From an uncultured Gammaproteobacteria bacterium (GTDB lineage Bacteria; Pseudomonadota; Gammaproteobacteria; Pseudomonadales; UBA5518): 39,318 bases of DNA. Location: assembly GCA_903921135.1 (NCBI GenBank), contig CAIXOY010000233.1, positions 1-39,318 of the forward strand. The letters are read 5' to 3'. Made by a program: the position numbers and the translations under genes. Below, piece by piece: positions 31,470 through 39,318 of the stretch. The notes under the pieces are model-generated. The model did no database searches. It was not told where the DNA came from and worked only from the letters and a program-made list of their open reading frames with translations. Within the stretch, counting starts at the first letter, position 1; every line of letters begins with the position of its first letter.

Positions 31470-33122
31470 GTGCTCCGCCGCTCTACGGAGTTTTCCGGCG
31501 TCGATGGCCCCGTCGTCACCGTGGTGATGGACGGTATAGGCGAGCGGGCAGATGGCGCGGGAAATGCCGTTTGCCGTGCGCTCACCCCGACGCTGGACAG
31601 GGTGAGAAAGGAGTCTCCACGCGTGCTGCTGCGTGCCCACGGCAGGGCTGTGGGGATGCCCTCCGACGATGACATGGGCAACTCTGAAGTTGGTCACAAC
31701 GCGCTGGGCTCGGGGCAGGTGTATGCGCAGGGCGCGGCCCTGGTGAGCGATGCCATCGCCTCCGGCAGCCTGTTCGAGGGCGCGGCCTGGCAGGAGGTGG
31801 TCGCCAATGCCGCGCGCGAGGGCGCCACGCTCCACCTGATCGGCCTGCTCTCTGACGGGAACGTCCATTCGCACATCGCGCACGCTCGCGCGCTGGTCGA
31901 AGCCGCCTGCAACGCCGGGGTGCGGCACGTTCGACTCCACGTCCTGCTCGATGGTCGGGACGTTCCCGAGACATCCGCTCTCGACTACCTGTTGCCTTTC
32001 GAGGCTTTCCTCTCGGCTCTTCGCGAGGGCGGTGCCGATGCCCGCATCGCAAGCGGGGGAGGGCGCATGCGGATCACGATGGACCGTTACGAAGCAGACT
32101 GGGACATGGTCGCCCGCGGCTGGTCGGTGCACGTGCATGGAGAAGCGGCCCGGTTCCCGAGTGCGGAAGCGGCGGTGAAGAGCTTCAGGGCAGCGCAGCC
32201 GGGCATCATCGATCAGGATCTCCCGGCATTCGTCGTTGCGGACGCAGCCGGCCCGGTGGGTTGCATCCGCGATGGTGATTCGGTGGTGCTCTTCAACTTC
32301 CGGGGTGATCGCGCCATCGAAATCACGCGTGCCTTCGAAGACGAGTCACTCGATGCTTTCGACCGGGGGCAGCGCCCGCGCGTCGTTTTTGCGGGCATGT
32401 TGCAGTACGACGGGGACCTGAAGCTTCCGGCCCGTTTTCTGGTGTCGCCCCCGGCGATACGCAACACCATGGGAGAGTTCCTGGCGCGCGCCGGCGTCCC
32501 CCAACTCGCGATCTCCGAGACGCAGAAATTCGGCCACGTCACGTATTTCTGGAACGGCAACCGGAGCAGTCCCTTTGATCCCGCGCTCGAGCGCTGGATC
32601 GAGATCCCGTCCGACCGGGTTCCCTTCGAGCAGCGCCCGTGGATGAAAGCGGCCGAGATCACGGATGCACTGATCGCGGAACTGCAGACCGGCCGTTATC
32701 GCAGCGCCCGCGTCAATTACGCGAATGGCGATATGGTGGGGCATACGGGGAATTACGCCGCGGCCGTGATGGCTGTGGAAGCCGTGGATCTGGCGCTGTC
32801 ACGACTGCTGCCCGTTATCGATGCGCTTGGCGGTGTCGCGCTCATCACGGCGGACCACGGCAATGCGGAAGAGATGTTCGAACTCGATCGCGAGACGGGC
32901 GCTGCGCTGCACACGCCCGAGGGCAGGATCCGCGCCAAGACCAGTCACACCTTGAACCCCGTGCCGCTCTATCTGCACGATCGCGTGTCGGGCGGGCGTC
33001 TGGGCTTGCGGCAGGATCCCGGCTGCGGGCTCGCGAACGTTGCCGCCACCACGCTGCACTTACTGGGTTTCGAGGCGCCCGCGATGTGGTGCCCCAGCCT
33101 TCTGGAGCTGCGCCCGCGCTGA
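31470..33122 (+). CDS. gpmI: 2,3-bisphosphoglycerate-independent phosphoglycerate mutase, plant/trypanosomatid-like form
   Basis: [158 protein letters not shown]. GTG start. Confidence 0.93.
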   Translation: [550 protein letters not shown]

Positions 33123-33123
33123 G

Positions 33124-33876
33124 TCAGTTGCTGTAGCGGGCCCGCCAGAGGACCGCTGCGCCCCACGCCAGTGCGGCCGTCATCAGCAGCAGCCCCAGCC
33201 CGAAGCTCCCACGCGCCAGCGCGTGACACTGCTCCACGGCGTTCCACTGCGTGAGCAGGTTTCCCCAGTCGTGGCTTTCCTCGCCCCGCCCACCGACCAG
33301 TGGCAACGCACGGTACTCGGCGTCGCGGATATAGGGCGCGAGGTCCACGAGGTTCTGGCCTGCCCACCAGGCTGCAGCCGCCGCCGCAACATTGTCCTGC
33401 TGCCACGCGGCAAAGTACGCGACCAGAGAGACCGGCAGCAGGATCTGGAACAGGCTGCCGCCGAGTATCGTCATCGTCTCGCCGAGCGGCATGAAGAACA
33501 GGTGCCCGAACTCGTGGAAAGCGAGATTCGCGCGGTGCAGGAAGGACCCGCCGATGATCTCCCAGTCGATGCCGTGTGCTGCGAACCAGAGCGTCCACGC
33601 AGCCAACGCCAGCAACAGCAAGGACCGTGCTGCCAGGCCCGAGGCATCCATGCCTTCGGGGGCAAGGAGGAGTTGCTCGCGCAGCCGCGATGCCAGCGTT
33701 GCGTACTCCTCGCGTGGCTGCGATACCGCATGTATTTGCCCTGCGGGCGAAGACCCTCCCGCGCGTGCCCGCCATTTCGCCCAGGCAATGCCACAGGCAG
33801 GGCAGACGCCGGGGTGTGTGTCCTTGTCAGCGGGCCCGGGACGGTGCCCGCAACGCGGGCAGTGGGTGGGGTTCAT
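33124..33876 (-). CDS. Zinc-ribbon, multi-pass membrane protein with HEFGH motif (putative M50-like metallopeptidase)
   Basis: MNPTHCPRCGHRPGPADKDTHPGVCPACGIAWAKW (two CxxC knuckles), several hydrophobic segments, FLHRANLAFHEFGHLFFMPLGE. ATG overlaps the SDR stop (ATGA). Confidence 0.65.
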   Translation of the reverse strand: MNPTHCPRCGHRPGPADKDTHPGVCPACGIAWAKWRARAGGSSPAGQIHAVSQPREEYATLASRLREQLLLAPEGMDASGLAARSLLLLALAAWTLWFAAHGIDWEIIGGSFLHRANLAFHEFGHLFFMPLGETMTILGGSLFQILLPVSLVAYFAAWQQDNVAAAAAAWWAGQNLVDLAPYIRDAEYRALPLVGGRGEESHDWGNLLTQWNAVEQCHALARGSFGLGLLLMTAALAWGAAVLWRARYSN

Positions 33877-34619
33877 GTGAGTCGCTGCAGTATCGCTGCG
33901 GGCAGGATCTGCATGAGGCGTCCCATCAGGGTCCATGGCCAGCGTGGCACGGCCGCTTGAGCGACCCCTCGCTCGATCAGTTCGACCATGTCTCGCGCAG
34001 CGCGCTCGGCGCTCACCACGAAGGGGCGTGAAGGAATATCGCGGTTCATCGGCGTGTCGATGTAGCCCGGTGCAAGTTCCGTTACGCGAATCCCAGCTCG
34101 GGCCGTTTCCATGCGGGTGGCTTGCAGGTAGCGGTGCAGTCCGGCCTTGGTGGCGCTGTAGACGCCGAGCCTCGGCAGGCCGCGGTAGCGCGCCATCGAG
34201 GTGATGCCGACCACCTGCCCGGCATGAGCCCGACGCCGGAAGATCGCGACCGCAGCGTCGATGGTGGCGCAGGCGCCGGTCAGGTTGACGCCGATCATCC
34301 GCTGCATGCGCGTGATCTGTCCCTCGCCTGCCGAAAATGACTCCGCCACGCCTGCGTTGGCGATCACCAGATCAAGGCCGTCGAGTTCGCGGTCTGCCTG
34401 TTCGAGACAGGGAGCTATTGCATCGGTGTCCAGCAGATCGAGTTCCAGAACGAGCACCCGAGCGGCCCCCGACGCAGACAACTCCGCTGCAAGACTCTCG
34501 AGTAATGCGTGTCTGCGCGCCACGAGCGCGAGTTGCCAGCCACGCCGGGCGTATTCGCGGGCCAGCGCCTCGCCGATGCCGCTCGACGCGCCGGTGATGA
34601 GAACGGATCGGGGCATCAT
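33873..34619 (-). CDS. Short-chain dehydrogenase/reductase (SDR)
   Basis: SVLITGASSGIGEALAREYARRGWQLALVARR; YSATKAGLHRYLQATRME catalytic motif. Confidence 0.92.
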   Translation of the reverse strand: MMPRSVLITGASSGIGEALAREYARRGWQLALVARRHALLESLAAELSASGAARVLVLELDLLDTDAIAPCLEQADRELDGLDLVIANAGVAESFSAGEGQITRMQRMIGVNLTGACATIDAAVAIFRRRAHAGQVVGITSMARYRGLPRLGVYSATKAGLHRYLQATRMETARAGIRVTELAPGYIDTPMNRDIPSRPFVVSAERAARDMVELIERGVAQAAVPRWPWTLMGRLMQILPAAILQRLT

Positions 34620-34735
34620 CGCCTCGGCTCAGGATGAGGTGGAGCCCGGATTCTGTTGGTTGAGGCACCTGCCGACAAGCGCGGTGCGGGTTCGGAAGGT
34701 ATCCTGAGTGATCTTTTTTCCGGCGGGACAGCCTC

Positions 34736-35887
34736 ATGAGCAACGGCAGCATTGGCCCCTTGGTGAAGGCCGACGAATTCTTCAACCACCAGATCGTCGA
34801 CACCTTCGCCACCGTCTCGCAGAGCGATTACTCGTGGACCGAGAAGGTCTGCGGCATGGCTGCCGCGCGGGACGGATCGCTGCAGGTGGGTTTCGGCTTC
34901 GGCAAGTACCCCAACCGGAACGTGGTTGACGCCTACGGCGGGGTCGGACGCCAGCGGGAGCAATGGACCGTGCGTGCCAGCCGTGAGCTCGCGCGGGATC
35001 CCGACTCCATCAACGCAGGGCCTCTGGAGTACGAGGTCCTCGAACCCCTGAAGCGCATCCGTATCGCGCTGGCCGCGACCGATGTGCAGCCGATCGCCTG
35101 GGAGCTTGAGCTCGAGGGAGTCGTCCCCTGCATGCTCGAGGACCGTGAAGATCGCCGCAACCTCCATGGGTTCCGTCACACCGCAAGCCAGATCCGCTAT
35201 CACCAGACCGGCACCGCGCGAGGCTGGGTGGAGGTCGAGGGCAAGCGCACCGAGGTGCGGCCCTCGGAGTGGATCATGACAAGGGACCACAGCTGGGGCA
35301 TCCGGCCCGACGTGGGTGTGCGCATTCCCGATCTCGGCCCCGATCCGATGGACGGGCGCGTCCCCAGCGCGCTGGCAATCTGGAATCCGCTCTTCTTCCA
35401 GCGCCCCGACGGTTCCAGCTACGCATTCCACCAGTACTACCTCAACTACAGCGGCCCGGGCTTCCGGCACGAGCGGATCCAGGGCGGTTACGAACACGCG
35501 GACGGCCGAAGGGAGCCGTTGGTGGGCATGAGCCCGCAACTGCGTTTCGATCCGTCCACGTTGCGTCTTCTGGGTGGCGAGTTCCGGGTGCGCATGGCGG
35601 ACGGCAGCGAGCGCCTGCTGACGGCCGAGGCCGTGAGCGACACCGGTTTCCATCTGGGTGCGGGCCTCTATCACGGCTTCGACGGCAAGCACCACGGCTC
35701 CTGGATGGGGCCGCTGCACGTGGAAGGGGAGTACTTCGCCGATTGCACGGCGCCAGAGAGCCTCGCCCGACTCAACCAGTTCCGCGACTGCCTGATCCGG
35801 GTTCACGATCAGCATACGGGCGCCACCGGCTGGGGCAACTGTCAGACCTATGTGCTCGGGCGCTGGCCCGAATTCGGATTGCCCTGA
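34736..35887 (+). CDS. Conserved hypothetical protein, DUF7064/7065-like (AttH-like lipocalin fold suspected)
   Basis: 383 aa, MSNGSIGPLVKADEFFNHQIVDTFATVSQSDYSWTEKVCGMAAARDGSLQVGFGFGKYPNRNVVDAYGGV..., beta-rich, with SWGIRPDVG, SSYAFHQYYLNYSG and Y-G-F-D-G-K-H-H-G-SW segments. Confidence 0.6.
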   Translation: MSNGSIGPLVKADEFFNHQIVDTFATVSQSDYSWTEKVCGMAAARDGSLQVGFGFGKYPNRNVVDAYGGVGRQREQWTVRASRELARDPDSINAGPLEYEVLEPLKRIRIALAATDVQPIAWELELEGVVPCMLEDREDRRNLHGFRHTASQIRYHQTGTARGWVEVEGKRTEVRPSEWIMTRDHSWGIRPDVGVRIPDLGPDPMDGRVPSALAIWNPLFFQRPDGSSYAFHQYYLNYSGPGFRHERIQGGYEHADGRREPLVGMSPQLRFDPSTLRLLGGEFRVRMADGSERLLTAEAVSDTGFHLGAGLYHGFDGKHHGSWMGPLHVEGEYFADCTAPESLARLNQFRDCLIRVHDQHTGATGWGNCQTYVLGRWPEFGLP

Positions 35888-35923
35888 GCGCCGGTAAAAA
35901 GACCCAGCGAATACTCAGGCCTT

Positions 35924-35948
35924 ATAGTTGATCGCGTTGCTAGGGTAT
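35924..35948 (+). promoter_or_regulatory. Candidate IscR type-1-like operator upstream of iscR-suf
   Basis: ATAGTTGATCGCGTTGCTAGGGTAT, 18/25 agreement with the type-1 consensus as recalled; immediately upstream of the -10 TATACT (35953-35958). Confidence 0.6.
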
Positions 35949-35952
35949 TGGC

Positions 35953-35958
35953 TATACT
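35953..35958 (+). promoter_or_regulatory. Putative -10 element of the iscR-suf operon promoter
   Basis: TTGGCTATACTGCGG; TTGATC at 35928-35933 could be a -35 (19-nt spacer). Confidence 0.45.
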
Positions 35959-35994
35959 GCGGCCCGACCCCACGCCACGAGGGCAAAGGCCGCC

Positions 35995-36435
35995 ATGCAA
36001 CTCACCACCCGAGGTCGTTACGCCGTGACCGCGATGCTTGATCTGGCCCTGCACTCGGGCCAGAGACCCCTGCGGCTGGCGGATATCGCTACACGGCAGG
36101 GGTTGTCCCTGTCCTACCTGGAACAGCTTTTTGCCTGCCTGCGGCGGGCGGGTCTGGTTGCCAGTGCGCGCGGGCCGGGCGGCGGGTATCGGCCGGGGCG
36201 ACCCCTGTCCGACATCAGTGTGGGTCAGATCATCGATGCGGTGAACGAGCGCATAGACGCCACACGCTGCGAGGGCAGGGGTGACTGCCAGCACGGTGAT
36301 ACCTGCCTTACGCATCATCTCTGGAGCGATCTCAGCGAGAACCTCCAGAGTTTTCTGGCCGGTATCACGCTGGCCGATTTGCTGCAGCGCCACGAGGCAC
36401 GTGTACGCGCAGAGGCGGCCGCCAGCGCGGCCTGA
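35995..36435 (+). CDS. iscR: Rrf2-family [2Fe-2S] transcriptional regulator, IscR-like
   Basis: [86 protein letters not shown] retains the C-x5-C-x5-C ligand spacing of IscR. Confidence 0.93.
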   Translation: MQLTTRGRYAVTAMLDLALHSGQRPLRLADIATRQGLSLSYLEQLFACLRRAGLVASARGPGGGYRPGRPLSDISVGQIIDAVNERIDATRCEGRGDCQHGDTCLTHHLWSDLSENLQSFLAGITLADLLQRHEARVRAEAAASAA

Positions 36436-36444
36436 GGAACGCAG

Positions 36445-37881
<1,437 letters not shown>

Positions 37882-37893
37882 TGCTGGAATGCG

Positions 37894-37911
37894 TGCCCCG
37901 CGTGCGGGGCA
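37894..37911 (+). repeat. GC-rich hairpin in the sufB-sufC spacer
   Basis: TGCCCCG-CGTG-CGGGGCA, perfect 7-bp stem. Confidence 0.5.
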
Positions 37912-37964
37912 TGGGAGTGCGGCGAGTGTCGCGCGTCGAAACTGAACGCTTGGATTCCTGATAC

Positions 37965-38714
37965 ATGCTGTCGATCCGCAATCTTGCTGCCCGCATCGGG
38001 GACAAACAGATCCTGAAGGGCATAGACCTCGAGGTGAAACCCGGCGAGGTGCACGCCATCATGGGACCCAACGGTTCCGGGAAGAGCACGCTCGGCTATG
38101 TGCTCTCGGGCCGCGATGGCTACGAGGTGACGGGTGGCGAGGCCACTTTCCGCGGCAAGGATCTTTTCGCCCTCGCGACTGAAGAGCGCGCCCGTGAGGG
38201 ACTGTTCCTCGCATTCCAGTATCCGGTCGAGATTCCCGGCGTGAGCAATATGGAGTTCCTGAAGGCCTCGGTGGACGCAACGCGCGCGCACCGCGGTCAG
38301 GATCCGCTGGATGCGGTGCGCTTCATGAAACTCGCGCGTGAAACCTGCACCCGCGTCAATCTGGCGCAGGATTTCCTCAAGCGGGGCGTGAACGAGGGTT
38401 TCTCGGGAGGAGAGAAAAAGCGCAACGAGATCCTGCAGATGATGTTGCTCGAGCCCGCACTGGCCGTGCTCGACGAGACGGATTCGGGCCTCGACATCGA
38501 CGCGCTCCAGGTGGTTGCGGCCGGCGTGAACAGCATGCGCTCTGCCGAGCGTTCCTTCATCGTGGTGACCCACTACCAGCGTCTTCTCGATTTCATCGTG
38601 CCCGACTTCGTTCACGTGCTGGCCGGAGGGCGCATCGTGCGCTCGGGCGGACGCGAACTCGCGCTCGAGCTCGAAGAAAAAGGCTACGCCTGGCTCGAGC
38701 ACGAGGGGGCCTGA
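37965..38714 (+). CDS. sufC: Fe-S cluster assembly ATPase SufC
   Basis: IMGPNGSGKSTLGYVLSGRDGYEVTGGEATFRGKDL; FSGGEKKRNEILQMMLLEPALAVLDETDSGLDIDAL. Confidence 0.97.
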   Translation: MLSIRNLAARIGDKQILKGIDLEVKPGEVHAIMGPNGSGKSTLGYVLSGRDGYEVTGGEATFRGKDLFALATEERAREGLFLAFQYPVEIPGVSNMEFLKASVDATRAHRGQDPLDAVRFMKLARETCTRVNLAQDFLKRGVNEGFSGGEKKRNEILQMMLLEPALAVLDETDSGLDIDALQVVAAGVNSMRSAERSFIVVTHYQRLLDFIVPDFVHVLAGGRIVRSGGRELALELEEKGYAWLEHEGA

Positions 38715-39318
38715 TGGGCGGTTTCGACCGGCAGGCTGCGGCCGCCCTTTACGCAGCGGCGCATGGTGATTGGTTCTCGGCCTCACGCCAGGCCGCCCGC
38801 GCGGCGTGGCTCGTCTCGGACTGGCCCGGGCGCAAGACCGAGGAATGGAAGTACACCTCGCTCAGCGCGCTGGAAACGGACTCCTGGTTACGTGTGCCGC
38901 CCGTGGCGGCAGCCGGTGCGGAGGCGGGCATTCCCGGTCTGGACGCCGATTACATCGTGTTCCGTAATGGCCGCTTTGACCAGGCCGGTTCTTCTTTCCG
39001 CCCGGTTGCAGGCGTGCATCTCCACACAGTGAAAGACGCACCGGAACACCTGCGCGCACGATTCGGTGGACTTGCTGCGGGTTCGGGAAATCCCTTCGCC
39101 GCCCTCGCCGCATGCTGGACGGAAGAAGCGGTGCTGTTGCACGTCGAGGACGGCGTGCGACTGACCCGACCTGTCTGCGTGATCCATGTGGGCGAGCCTG
39201 CGGCCGAGGGCTGCGCCTGGGCGCAGCGGTTGCTGCTTCTGGCCGGCGCACGATCCGAGATGACGCTGATAGAACACTTCCCGGCCGGCTGCGCGAGCTA
39301 CGTCCCCGGTCTCACCGA
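38714..39318 (+). CDS. sufD: Fe-S cluster assembly protein SufD (3' end beyond window)
   Basis: MGGFDRQAAAALYAAAHGDWFSASRQAARAAWLVSDWPGRKTEEWKYTSLSALE...; ATG overlaps sufC stop (TGATG); runs off the window. Confidence 0.9.
   Translation, partial: MGGFDRQAAAALYAAAHGDWFSASRQAARAAWLVSDWPGRKTEEWKYTSLSALETDSWLRVPPVAAAGAEAGIPGLDADYIVFRNGRFDQAGSSFRPVAGVHLHTVKDAPEHLRARFGGLAAGSGNPFAALAACWTEEAVLLHVEDGVRLTRPVCVIHVGEPAAEGCAWAQRLLLLAGARSEMTLIEHFPAGCASYVPGLT

Overview
The window is a 39.3-kb, GC-rich, gene-dense bacterial chromosomal segment. It looks gammaproteobacterial, and most of it is a conserved housekeeping neighbourhood resembling the Pseudomonas-type order purB-hflD-mnmA-nudix-rluE / icd-cspD-clpS-clpA-infA-bpt-aat-trxB-ftsK-lolA-rarA-crcB-serS-cysG (order recalled from general knowledge, not searched). 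The left flank carries a partial cysI-like sulfite/nitrite reductase, nfuA, a DAHP synthase, a low-molecular-weight phosphatase, an SDR, an FAD-dependent dehydrogenase and an alkaline-phosphatase-superfamily enzyme. The right flank carries gor, prc, an LLM-class flavin/F420 oxidoreductase, a GpmI that reads like the plant/trypanosomatid-type enzyme, an SDR + zinc-ribbon/HExxH membrane protein pair, and the start of an iscR-sufBCD operon. I found no CRISPR array, rRNA, tRNA, IS element, prophage or obvious defence island. I do not see strong evidence for a wholly new system. The most interesting signals are: (i) a pair of 25-bp IscR-type-1-like sites, identical at 18 of 25 positions, one upstream of nfuA and one upstream of iscR-suf; (ii) the plant-like GpmI; (iii) a nested inverted repeat upstream of cysI; (iv) a small 44-aa membrane ORF absent from the ORF track; (v) a recurring CTATACT promoter element and CCGGAGCA ribosome-binding-site signature; (vi) the SDR / HEFGH zinc-ribbon membrane protein gene pair. 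All family calls are from reading sequence; no database search was run.
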